The position numbers were made by a program, and so were the translations under genes. A DNA stretch of 43,727 bases, from contig DATATB010000193.1 of the NCBI GenBank assembly GCA_036268995.1, positions 1 to 43,727 on the forward strand, written 5' to 3'. This document shows positions 35,507 through 43,634 of the stretch, one piece after another. Under the pieces are notes generated by a model. That model was not told the origin of the DNA. It was given only the letters and a program-made list of their open reading frames with translations, and made no database searches. Origin of the DNA: DATATB01 sp036268995. Lineage in GTDB: Bacteria > Planctomycetota > Planctomycetia > Pirellulales > PNKZ01. The stretch's first letter is position 1, and each line of letters opens with the position of its first letter.

Positions 35507-36937
35507 GAGATTCTCGCGTTTCAACAAACCCACAAGCGCACGCGGCTCCATTCCGCCGCGGCCGACGACGACCAATGTAGGATTCGCCCGCCGGCCGAAC
35601 AAGACAAGTTCGCTGAGTGCTCCCGCTGGCGGCGTCCTGGCAGCGTTGGCGAGCCGCGAGCGTGAGCGACCGCAGGCCGCCCGTTCGCCTGCCGGCCGGA
35701 AGAGCATTTTTAACCGCACCCCGGGTGGGCAAAAAATCGACGCCCCGTAATTTCCCGAGCGATTCTCGTTGCCTAAAAGTTCCTCGTTCAGAAACTCCCC
35801 ACGAAAAAGCTGTTTTGAACAGAAGCACGCCAAGGCCGCTAAAGATGGAAGACAAAAAGCCAACAACCCCTCTCCCGCCCTGGCCTCACTTCGGCGAGCT
35901 CAGTCGAGTCGAGCTCGGCCGAAGGCGGGAGAGGTCGGGTGAGGGTCTTTTTGGGAGCGAAGCACGCCAAGGCAGCTACAGGTGGAAGGCAAGAACGCAG
36001 CAACCCCCCTCCCGCTGGGAGAGGTCGGGTGAGGGTTTTTGCAAGAGGAGCACGCCAAGGCCGCAAAAAATGGAACGCAAGAAGCCAGCGGACCACGGAT
36101 GACACCGATGGGCACGGATGCCGAACGACGATTCCACGGGCGTAGAGAACCACCGAGGCACAGAGACACCGAGCAGAAGCCAAGACCACGAATCAGCAAC
36201 TTTGAACAGAAGGCCGCCAAGGTCGGCAATGACGGAAGGCAAGCTGCACAATCCTTAATCAGCTTGCCCCGCATCGATCCGTGCCATCCGTGTGATCCGT
36301 GGTCCCTCCTTCTTCGCTTGCTTCGGTTCCATCCTCTTCTTTCCTCTGCTTCTTCCCCGTCCCTCTCTGTGTCTCTGTGCCTCTGTGGTGAGTTTTTCCC
36401 GTGTTGACACTCGCTCCCTAGGGCGGCCCTCAGCAAGCCCCCTCGCCGGCGCTTAGAAAAGAAGTCCAGCCGGCCGCGCGCTGGGAGCGATCGTTGGGCA
36501 GAAGCCGAAGCCCGGCCTCGCACGCTGGCCCAACAACCTGGCTCATTGCGTCCGATCATGGCAAGAACCGGCGCACGCGCAGTCGGAATCATCCGGACCA
36601 CGAGCGCCCGGCCGCAGACAAAAACCAAAGTCCCGGCTACCTATCGATCCCCTCTCCCTTCGCGGGAGAGGGCTAGGGTGAGGGGGCCGTATTTACGACA
36701 GGCCAAAATGCCTGCGGCAACAACCGCCCGCTCTCAGCACCGGCCAATGGACTACCTTTCGCCAGGCCCGAAATATCTCAGGGCAAAACCAGCTACCCAG
36801 GATCTTGCCAAAGCCGGTGTCAAATTGCAAAGGTTGTTTTTGCAGGGTAGTGTCTTAAGATCGAATGGCACTAACTTAAGGGTGGGTGGCCGCGCGAGCC
36901 GATTAGCACTCGGATAAGGGCGCGGCGTAGGCGACCA
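35507..36937. repeat. Repeat-rich region without genes
   Basis: About 1.4 kb with no credible gene; open frames here are made of repeats. Seen: four copies of a unit around CACGCCAAGGCCGC..GATGGAA (35817-35861, 35956-36000, 36044-36088, 36203-36242). CTCTCCC-type palindromes lie at 35864-35947, 36001-36037 and 36649-36687. A CACGGAT-type inverted pair lies at 36090-36120 / 36276-36305. A GGCACAGAGACA inverted pair lies at 36147-36173 / 36363-36397. Two CTTAAG-containing motifs lie near 36852 and 36874. Confidence 0.75.
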
Positions 36938-37249
36938 TCAGCGCCCCAGATTCTCGACGGCTATGGCGATTGCTGCCGTGCCGCCTGTCTCTATCGCGTC
37001 GATCACCGCCCCGAGCCAAGTCCTGCCGCACAGGCTGCCGTCGCCAGCCCCAAGAATTGCCTCGCTGACAAAAAAGTATCCGATAAGGTACGGCGGACCC
37101 ATTGGCGGCCTAGCCCGCAGAAGTGTTCGCCAGAGCGCAATCGAAGCGACAACGCAGAGGATAGATACGAGAGTCTGTCGGATGCTGAATTGTATGTTCC
37201 AATGGTGCGTTGCCGTGAGCCCATGAAGGCCGGCCGGTTCACTGAGCCA
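36938..37249 (-). pseudogene. Possible small membrane protein, no start codon
   Basis: A 103-codon frame on the minus strand reads GLTATHHWNIQFSIRQTLVS then ILCVVASIALWRTLL, PPMGPPYLIGYFFVSEAILG and a short amphipathic end. The IQFSIRQTLVSILCVVASIAL stretch resembles the membrane helix of small planctomycete proteins (FSLRTLL.. type). However, no ATG, GTG or TTG lies between the upstream stop (37250) and this helix. It may be a frameshifted or decayed gene, or use an ATG inside (PPMGPP) that would lose the helix. Confidence 0.35.
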
Positions 37250-37335
37250 TCAGCGGACATGGGTTGACCGCTGGACTGCCGACCGGGCTTCGCAGGCTCG
37301 CCTGCTTGTTTATGGCGTAAACCGCAGCCGCCGAG

Positions 37336-37968
37336 TCAGTCCGCTAAACCATCCACGCCGGTTTGTCCGAAGGTTGACGAATCGACCCTCGCATCTTTGC
37401 TCGGCGCGCAGGTGGTCTTTGCCACGGTCAACTGACAGATAACATCGTCTTCTCGCAACACGATGTCGAATGGTCCTAGATTGGCGATTTCAAGCGTAAT
37501 GACGCCATTCCAGCCAGCGTGGATAGTCGGCGCGGTGAAATGCACAAGAACGCCTGTTCTAGCCTTCGTGCTTTTCCCGTTGACGAAGCAGATTAGATCG
37601 GCCGTTTTATCTGGATTTGTGCCGACGATTTCCTTTGTGGGCCACAGTAGAAACCCGCCTGTCTTTACCACGACTTCCTGCCCGCGAAGCCCAACCTGCT
37701 GTTTCAGGTCTTCTGAGTACGCAGGCGGTGGGCACAGATAGTCTTTCCCGAAGTCACCCAGGTTATATCGCCCGAGGACCAACTCTGGCCGCATTCGTCC
37801 GGCGTTGGCATTGTGCTTCACGAACCTGTCGATATCCCAAATCTTTGCCGTCTCGATTTTATCGAGATGCATGTCAATCGAAGTCTGGTCGAATTTTTTT
37901 GGCGGCGGTCTGAAGACGAGCTTCTTGCACTCAATGGCATACGCCAAATCGCGATCGACAAGGTACAC
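37336..37968 (-). CDS. dCTP deaminase / dUTPase-like protein
   Basis: A 210-aa protein from GTG 37968, with GAGG about 6 nt upstream and only 15 bp after the previous gene, so the two are one operon. SIDMHLD near the start and GKSTKARTGVLVHFTAPTIH then AGWNGVITLEIANLGPFDIV match Dcd-type enzymes. S133, R137 and E160 correspond to the catalytic Ser/Arg/Glu, while the usual GRSS reads GKST. It is about 20 residues longer than typical Dcd. Housekeeping Dcd makes dUTP from dCTP. Relatives also act in phage defence by draining dCTP, and the low-GC context with a kinase makes that a reasonable alternative. Confidence 0.82.
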   Translation of the reverse strand: MYLVDRDLAYAIECKKLVFRPPPKKFDQTSIDMHLDKIETAKIWDIDRFVKHNANAGRMRPELVLGRYNLGDFGKDYLCPPPAYSEDLKQQVGLRGQEVVVKTGGFLLWPTKEIVGTNPDKTADLICFVNGKSTKARTGVLVHFTAPTIHAGWNGVITLEIANLGPFDIVLREDDVICQLTVAKTTCAPSKDARVDSSTFGQTGVDGLAD

Positions 37969-37983
37969 AGCACGCCTCGTGAT

Positions 37984-38283
37984 CTATGCCCTGCTGGTTA
38001 GCGCCTCGGGCGGTACGTGAAATACGTCGGAGCTGGGAAATTCAACGAGATAGCTGTCGCCACTTTTCTTGATTAGGCGGCACTGAACAAAGCCGCTGGT
38101 CGATGTTCCATATGGCGGCTCGTCATCCTGAATCGGCTTGGATTCCGCATTGCGCAGGTACTCAATAAATGCCGTGCCGACGACCCTGCCCGATTGTGGC
38201 AGCGAAACCTCAAACTGCCGTTCTCTACTGAATCCGGTGTTCTCAATCGTGCATTGAATCCAGTATTTGATGGAATCGGACAT
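37984..38283 (-). CDS. Small protein of unknown function, island operon
   Basis: A 99-aa protein; ATG 38283 has an excellent AAGGAG seven bases upstream, so the longer frame from 38310 is rejected. It starts MSDSIKYWIQCTIENTGFSR, has a GYG-poor, beta-like pattern (FVQCRLIKKSGDSYLVEFP) and no membrane helix or signal. I do not recognise it. It lies directly upstream of the dCTP-deaminase-like gene (15-bp gap), so the two products are probably made together; it could be a regulator, partner or sensor of that enzyme. Confidence 0.75.
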   Translation of the reverse strand: MSDSIKYWIQCTIENTGFSRERQFEVSLPQSGRVVGTAFIEYLRNAESKPIQDDEPPYGTSTSGFVQCRLIKKSGDSYLVEFPSSDVFHVPPEALTSRA

Positions 38284-38723
38284 GGCTAAACTCCTTCTTG
38301 GTACAGTCACCCTGGCACCTCATTGTGCCGGCAGGATTCTTGCGAAAGTGCAAGCACTTAGCAAGCATCAGGTCGGCGGTTTTAGCAAAATCGCGAAACG
38401 AGGGCCATACGTATGTTCAGTATGAGCGATAATTGCGCAAAGTCAAATGACTGCATGCGTTACGTAAAGAAATGCGGATTGCGTCATGGTTGCAGGCGCG
38501 GCCGCTTGGCGCTCGATTGGGCTCCATCCTGGACTTCCCGACGCCGCAGCCGGAGTAGGTCACGCACCCGTGCGTGCATGGCGCAAAGCAGACGCCTGCC
38601 CATAATGGTCGGTCGGCATCTTTCACGCACGGAGTGCCTGAGGTATGCGACTAAGCAACTGCGCGCCGCCTGCACAGGCGTCACGCAGGAGTGCGTGCCC
38701 TTCGGGCCACCGCCCAGAAACGA
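38284..38723. other. Hairpin-rich spacer, possible structured RNA
   Basis: A 440-bp gap with no credible gene. Three CACGCA..TGCGTG-type hairpins are evenly spaced, at 38561-38576 (CACGCACCCGTGCGTG), 38623-38639 (one arm imperfect) and 38682-38697 (CACGCAGGAGTGCGTG). A CGCCTGCACAGGCG hairpin lies at 38667-38680. Such dense pairing suggests a structured RNA or operator cluster. The promoter for the 38283 gene should lie in 38284-38450, where the DNA is AT-richer. Confidence 0.4.
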
Positions 38724-39878
38724 TCAAAATGGGATATCGTCGTCGGAGGGCACGATCGCCGGTTCGTACCGATGTATCCGATCAAGCCGGGTCTGCAGAT
38801 TGGCGATGATGATTCGCCTCTTCTCTTCCGTGGCCGCGCTTAGAAGCGCTGCGAAGCTCCGAACGCAGTCGACCGGTACGCTCTCCTTATCCTTGAAGTA
38901 GTAGTACGTGCCGTCAAGGAAGCAGCGGATCACTAGAGCGGTGTCCGGTACTCGCTCCTCCAGCATAAAGCATCGGTGGGCCTCTGAGAGTTGCCTGATT
39001 ATCCTGCCGGCATCGGCGACGTACTTCGCTCCCTTCTCGATTTTCGTAATCTGGCTGCAAACCGCTTCTGCAAATTGTCGGTAAACTAAGCGTTCATGTT
39101 CCGTGAAATCAAAATCAACCAGCTTGTTGCTGCGAATCTCACGTTCGACCTCCGCGAACGAGGCGATTCGCGCTTGCGGGTCACGCTGGCACATACGTCC
39201 GAGCGTTTGCAAGTGACTGAAGTGCGAAACCTCGTTGTCTCCAATTAGCTTCGCGAATAGCTTTCCAACGAAATAGACCTCTGATGTAAAGTCATAACGG
39301 GACTGCGCAAACTCGTCGGGCGTCTCGCACCACCAATTTAAGCTGATGCTCTTGTCGAAATCTTCAGCCCCTTGAACCCGCTTACCGAAGCCGAGGTCAA
39401 TCACCTTTAAGGTGCCGTCGGCGCGCACCAAGATATTCGTTTGCCGAATATCCCGATGCAAAACGCCGCGTGACTCTAGGTGCGCAAACCCCGCAACTGC
39501 CTGTACAAAAAGCCCATTTGTCTGCTCGGGATTTGCCTTGATGTAGTCTCCTACATCAAGACCGTCAACGTATTCCATTAGGATGTATCCCGTAAGTTGC
39601 TCCGGATACAAATAATGGTTGAAAACGCGCACGACATTTTCATGGTGGAGCTTATGCAAAAGCTTGATTTCGCGGACGAAGCCGTCGAACAGCTCTTTGC
39701 GCTGACTTTCTGCGAGCGGCGAGAATTTTTTGCACACGAAGTGCTCGTCGATGGTATCGTCGAGCAGCAATACGGTTCTTCCACACGCCCCGCTGCCGAG
39801 CTCCCGAACTAACTGGTAGTCGCGGTTTCGTAGGAACTTCAGGTTGATTCTGCTTGCGGACAACGTGCTCGCTGCCAT
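38724..39878 (-). CDS. Serine/threonine protein kinase with unknown C-terminus
   Basis: ATG 39878 gives 384 aa and has GAGGA about 12 nt upstream; ATG 39890 is also possible. Kinase motifs: glycine loop ELGSGACGRTV (about 27-35), FVCKKF (lysine 50 or 51), E70 of helix C, HRDIRQTNILV (catalytic D143, N148), and DLGFGK in place of DFG (D161). The APE segment reads CETPDEFAQ and the domain ends near residue 250. The last ~130 residues are unlike known extracytoplasmic kinase tails: no transmembrane helix, PASTA or WD repeats. It is a cytoplasmic kinase in a lower-GC island with a dCTP-deaminase-like gene, so a role in defence or stress signalling is plausible but unproven. Confidence 0.88.
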   Translation of the reverse strand: MAASTLSASRINLKFLRNRDYQLVRELGSGACGRTVLLLDDTIDEHFVCKKFSPLAESQRKELFDGFVREIKLLHKLHHENVVRVFNHYLYPEQLTGYILMEYVDGLDVGDYIKANPEQTNGLFVQAVAGFAHLESRGVLHRDIRQTNILVRADGTLKVIDLGFGKRVQGAEDFDKSISLNWWCETPDEFAQSRYDFTSEVYFVGKLFAKLIGDNEVSHFSHLQTLGRMCQRDPQARIASFAEVEREIRSNKLVDFDFTEHERLVYRQFAEAVCSQITKIEKGAKYVADAGRIIRQLSEAHRCFMLEERVPDTALVIRCFLDGTYYYFKDKESVPVDCVRSFAALLSAATEEKRRIIIANLQTRLDRIHRYEPAIVPSDDDIPF

Positions 39879-40250
39879 GTCATTACCCATTCCTCGGCAA
39901 TCCACCCTCGCGTTTTGCTGGTCGACCAGCATCGCGGCGACGTCGACGCGCTCACCCTATGATAGCGGCGCGAGCAGCCGTTCGACAGCGACCGCCCGCA
40001 CTACGCGGCGTCAGCACGTATAGGGCGGCCGCTCGGCCGGCCGCCGCCGCAATTCAAATAGTCGGCTGTGCTGCGTCCTAGCGAAAGCTGCAGATTGCGC
40101 TTGGGTCGCGGGTGCGCGGAATTTGCAGTTAGCCGAGAACCAGAACCCCTCACCCCCCGACCCCTCTCCCGCAAGGGGAGAGAGAAGTATTTCAAAAAAA
40201 CCCTCACCCGGCCTCTCCCACGGGGAGAGGAGTTTTTTGGGCGACACTCT
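39879..40250. repeat. Intergenic region with two CTCTCCC palindromes
   Basis: A 372-bp gap with no gene seen. Copies lie at 40145-40181 (CCTCACCCCCCGACCCCTC.. with hairpin CTCTCCCGCAAGGGGAGAG) and 40200-40238 (hairpin CCTCTCCCACGGGGAGAGG followed by AGTTTTTT). The second would act as a bidirectional terminator: on the minus strand the hairpin is followed by CCGGGTGAGGGTTTTTTT, just after the oxidoreductase stop. Confidence 0.7.
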
Positions 40251-41675
40251 TTACAGCGTGTAGCCTTGGCGGAATATGGGGTGGATGATGGGCTCGACTT
40301 CGGGGGCGTTGGTGGCTTTGAGGTTGGCCGAGTCCCACTCGATTTTCTTGCCGGCCCAGACGGCGAGGTTGCCGAGCAGAATGGTCTCGGTGAGGGGGCC
40401 GGAGTAGTCGGCGAAGTTCGAGACGGCTTTGGGGCCGCCCTTGATCGCGTTGGCAAACTCGGTGAAGTGGCCTGGCGACTCGACGATCTCGACCTCGGGC
40501 GACGTGGCGCCGCCTAACATGGTGTACTTGGCCCCATAATCGTCGGGCGAGTAGAGCTGGCCCTTGTCGCCGATAATCAGGCAGCCGCTGGCCTTGAGCT
40601 TTTCCGATTTTTTGTCGGCGCCCTTCTTGCCCGGCTTTTTGTCGCCCTCGGCTTTCTCCTTCTCTTTCCGGCTTTCCTCAGCGGCGATTCTTTCCAGCTC
40701 TTGCTCGACGAGGCTCGTCACTTCCTTGCTCGGACGTTTGCCGCCGTCGTACCAGAACAACTTCACCGCCGGACGCCAGGTGTTGGCGGGGAAATTGAAT
40801 TCGATTTGCGACCACTTGGGATAGCTGTCCTTGTTGTGGCCCGAGGTCTGCGCTTCAATGCTGACGGGATTGCGCAGGTCGAGGCCCATGTAGGCCAGGT
40901 TGACCGTGTGGCAGGCCATGTCGCCCAAGGCGCCGGTGCCAAAATCCCACCAGCCGCGCCAGGCAAACGGGGCGTAGCCAGGGCCGTAAGGCCGATAGGG
41001 CGCGGGGCCCAGAAACAGCTCCCAGTGCACGGCTTCCGGCACGGGCGCTTCCTTGGGGCGCGAGCCGCCTTGCGGCCAGATGGGGCGGTTGGTCCAGACG
41101 TGAACTTCCTGAACGTTGCCGACCGCGCCGGCGCGGAGCATGGCGGCTCCCTTGCGCAGGCCGTTTTGGGCCGTCCCCTGGTTGCCCATCTGAGTGGGCA
41201 CTTTGGTCTGGCGCGCGATCTCGGCCAGGCGCCGCGCTTCGTACACCGAGTGCGTCAGCGGCTTCTGGCAGAAACAGGCCTTGCCCATGTGCATGGCCGC
41301 GGCGGCAGCCACGGCGTGCGTGTGGTCGGGCGTGCTCACCGTGACGGCGTCGATATTGGCGCCCATCTCGTCCAGCAGCTTGCGATAGTCATTGAACTTT
41401 TTGGCGTTAGGGAAGCGCTTCGCAGCTTTTTCCAAGGCGCGATCATCGATATCGCAGATGGCGACGACGTCGCCGTGCTTGCCGGCATCGTCCGAGTCGC
41501 TCTTGCCCTTGCCTTCCACGCCGATGCACGCGAAGCGGATCTTTTCGTTCGGGCCTTCCTGGCTGGCAGGCTTGCTATCGTCAGCCGCAGCCGTGCCGGC
41601 CACCCAGTAGCCCAGGCCGGCCAGGGTTGTGGTCTTCAAAAAATCGCGACGGTCGCTGGGCGGGCGTTTGCTCAT
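40251..41675 (-). CDS. Gfo/Idh/MocA oxidoreductase with Tat signal
   Basis: A 474-aa protein from ATG 41675. The N-terminus has the Tat motif DRRDFLKTTTLAGLGYW. The NAD(P)-binding part reads IRFACIGVEGKGKSD (a variant of GxGxxG), VVAICDID, VTVSTPDHTHAVAAAAAMHM and CFCQKPLTHSVYEARRL (family EKP-like motif as QKP). The C-terminal domain carries WDFGTGALGDMACHTVN. A lysine/glutamate-rich insert of ~30 residues (EKEKAEGDKKPGKKGADKK) near residue 345 is unusual and probably a surface loop. Such exported members are numerous in planctomycetes; the sugar-like substrate is unknown. Confidence 0.92.
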   Translation of the reverse strand: MSKRPPSDRRDFLKTTTLAGLGYWVAGTAAADDSKPASQEGPNEKIRFACIGVEGKGKSDSDDAGKHGDVVAICDIDDRALEKAAKRFPNAKKFNDYRKLLDEMGANIDAVTVSTPDHTHAVAAAAAMHMGKACFCQKPLTHSVYEARRLAEIARQTKVPTQMGNQGTAQNGLRKGAAMLRAGAVGNVQEVHVWTNRPIWPQGGSRPKEAPVPEAVHWELFLGPAPYRPYGPGYAPFAWRGWWDFGTGALGDMACHTVNLAYMGLDLRNPVSIEAQTSGHNKDSYPKWSQIEFNFPANTWRPAVKLFWYDGGKRPSKEVTSLVEQELERIAAEESRKEKEKAEGDKKPGKKGADKKSEKLKASGCLIIGDKGQLYSPDDYGAKYTMLGGATSPEVEIVESPGHFTEFANAIKGGPKAVSNFADYSGPLTETILLGNLAVWAGKKIEWDSANLKATNAPEVEPIIHPIFRQGYTL

Positions 41676-42078
41676 GAAATCCTCTGGATGAAAACGAAAA
41701 CAGGCGAGTTCGAAGGCGGGCTGGGGGCTAGATCGACGACCCGGCTGGCCATCGATGGTATTACGTTAGTACCCGGCGGCGCGGATGGCAACATTTGCCG
41801 GGCTTTTTTGTCCGTGGTCCGTGGTCCGTGGTCAGTGGCCGGCAGGTCGCTCGTAGCTCGTACGGTGGGCATTGTCCGCCACCTTGCGGCGTTTTCCCGA
41901 TCCCCGTGGTCTGCAGTGCCCCGGCAAGCCACGGACAACTGACAACGGACAACGGACAACGGACTACCGCAGCGTGGCTTGCGAAGGGGCGAATGGCTAA
42001 AATTGAAGTAGCGGCGGAGTCCGCGTTTCATTGCATGTCCGAGGCTCGCGCCTTTATCGACCTACCAGGAGGATCACG
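41676..42078. repeat. Divergent intergenic region with heptamer repeats
   Basis: The 403-bp gap holds no gene. GTCCGTG units (41807-41834) and ACAACTG/ACAACGG units (about 41935-41966) bracket ~100 bp that has no other feature I recognise. The promoters of the divergent oxidoreductase and aldehyde dehydrogenase genes must lie at its two edges. Confidence 0.6.
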
Positions 42079-43551
42079 ATGGCCACGATCACCAAGCCCA
42101 GCCGGCAGCCGCAGATTCGGCAAACGGAATGCTTCATTGGCGGCAACTGGGTCCCCGCCGCCAGCGGCAAGACCTTCGAAACGGTCAATCCGGCCACCGA
42201 AGAGGTCATTGCCCAAGTGGCCGAGGGGGACGCGGCCGACGTCGATGCGGCGGCGACGGCGGCCCGCGACGCTTTCGAAAACGGTCCTTGGAGCACGATG
42301 GATGCCCGCGACCGCGGCCGGCTGATGAACAAGCTGGCCGATCTGATGGAAGCAGAAGCCGACGAGCTGGCCGCGCTCGAGACGCTCGACAACGGCAAGC
42401 CGCTGCGCGACTCGCGGGCGGCCGATCTGCCGCTAACGATCGATTGCCTCCGCTACTATGCCGGCTTTGCCGACAAAATCCACGGGCAGACGATTCCCGT
42501 CCGCGGCAACTACTTCACTTACACGCGGCGCGAGCCGGTGGGCGTGGTCGGCCAGATCATCCCCTGGAACTTCCCGATGCTGATGACGGCCTGGAAGTGG
42601 GGGCCGGCGCTGGCCACGGGCTGCACGATCGTGATGAAGCCGGCCGAGCAGACGCCGCTGACGTGCCTGCGCATGGCCCGGCTGGCGCAAAAGGCCGGCA
42701 TTCCCGACGGCGTGATCAACGTCGTGCCCGGCTTCGGCCCCACGGCGGGTGCCGCGGTGGTCAAGCATCCGAGCATCGACAAGATCGCCTTCACGGGCGA
42801 ACACCGCACGGCGCAGATCATCATGCGCGACGCTTCGCAAACCCTGAAGCGGCTGACCTTCGAGCTTGGCGGCAAAAGCCCGAACATCGTGTTTGCCGAC
42901 GCCGACATGGAGCAGGCGGCGGTCGGAACGCACTTCGGGCTGTACTTCAACCAGGGCCAGTGCTGCTGCGCCGGCAGCCGCGTGTTCGTGCAGGACAAGA
43001 TCTACGACAAGTTCATCGAGCGGATCGTCAGCATGAACAAGAGTCGCCGCATGGGCGATCCCTTCGATCCGCAAACCGAGCAAGGCCCACAGATCGACAA
43101 GGCGCAGTTCGACAAGATCATGCACTACATCGACCTGGGCAAGCAGCAAGGTGCCCAGTGCGTGTCGGGCGGCAAGCGGTTTGGCGAGCGTGGTTATTTC
43201 ATCGAGCCGACGCTGTTCACCGACGTCAAGGACAACATGGCGATTGCCACTGACGAGATTTTCGGACCGGTGATGAGCGTGCTGCGCTTTAAGGATGCCG
43301 ACGAAATCGTGGCCCGGGCCAACAACACCAATTTCGGCCTGGCCGCGGCCGTCTGGACGCGCGACGTGGCCAAGGCCCATTACCTGGCCAAGAAGATCAA
43401 GGCCGGCACCGTGTGGATCAACTGCTACGACGTGTTCGACGCCGCCGCCCCCTTTGGCGGCTTCAAGATGTCGGGCATGGGCCGCGAGTTGGGCGAAAAA
43501 GGCCTCGACGCCTACACCGAAACCAAGACGGTGACGGTGAGTTTGACGTAA
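42079..43551 (+). CDS. NAD-dependent aldehyde dehydrogenase
   Basis: A 490-aa protein; ATG 42079 has GGAGGATC directly upstream, so an earlier frame from 42031 is rejected. Motifs match the ALDH1/2 group: GVVGQIIPWNFPMLM, KPAEQTPL, E262 in FELGGKSPNIVFADAD, and the nucleophile in NQGQCCCAGSRVFVQ (C296, the middle Cys). EIFGPVMSV and PFGGFKMSGMGRELGE follow. The usual GSTEVG of the NAD-binding site reads GEHRTA. It oxidises aldehydes to acids; the substrate is not evident. It is divergent from the Gfo/Idh/MocA gene. Confidence 0.95.
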   Translation: MATITKPSRQPQIRQTECFIGGNWVPAASGKTFETVNPATEEVIAQVAEGDAADVDAAATAARDAFENGPWSTMDARDRGRLMNKLADLMEAEADELAALETLDNGKPLRDSRAADLPLTIDCLRYYAGFADKIHGQTIPVRGNYFTYTRREPVGVVGQIIPWNFPMLMTAWKWGPALATGCTIVMKPAEQTPLTCLRMARLAQKAGIPDGVINVVPGFGPTAGAAVVKHPSIDKIAFTGEHRTAQIIMRDASQTLKRLTFELGGKSPNIVFADADMEQAAVGTHFGLYFNQGQCCCAGSRVFVQDKIYDKFIERIVSMNKSRRMGDPFDPQTEQGPQIDKAQFDKIMHYIDLGKQQGAQCVSGGKRFGERGYFIEPTLFTDVKDNMAIATDEIFGPVMSVLRFKDADEIVARANNTNFGLAAAVWTRDVAKAHYLAKKIKAGTVWINCYDVFDAAAPFGGFKMSGMGRELGEKGLDAYTETKTVTVSLT

Positions 43552-43552
43552 T

Positions 43553-43587
43553 GAGAATGCGGAACGATGAATGATGAATGATGAATA
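43553..43587. repeat. GATGAAT heptamer repeat, single arm
   Basis: GAATGCGGAACGATGAATG continues as two more GATGAAT units. It matches one arm of the palindromes at 18345-18433 and 33123-33219; no opposite arm is present. Confidence 0.75.
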
Positions 43588-43634
43588 AAAAGCCTCCTCA
43601 GCAGAATCTGTGGGTGAATTCGGGCTGAGGGAGG
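43584..43634 (-). terminator. Terminator overlapping the transposase 3' end
   Basis: On the minus strand, CCTCCCTCAGC (43634-43624) pairs with GCTGAGGAGG (43602-43593) with one bulged base, then CTTTTTATT follows. The hairpin overlaps the last codons of the transposase gene and ends its transcript. Confidence 0.6.

Noticed and set aside
35617..36628. Open frames on both strands of the repeat region
   Set aside because: They consist of translated repeats (HRDTE, SVSLCLGG and similar) and lack ribosome-binding sites.
36845..36890. CTTAAG-containing motifs as insertion-sequence ends
   Set aside because: Two short similar motifs only, without a transposase or a clear terminal inverted repeat.
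38413..38901. Plus-strand frame of 162 codons at the kinase 3' end
   Set aside because: It overlaps the kinase antisense and the hairpin spacer; the Arg/Ser-rich sequence is not protein-like.
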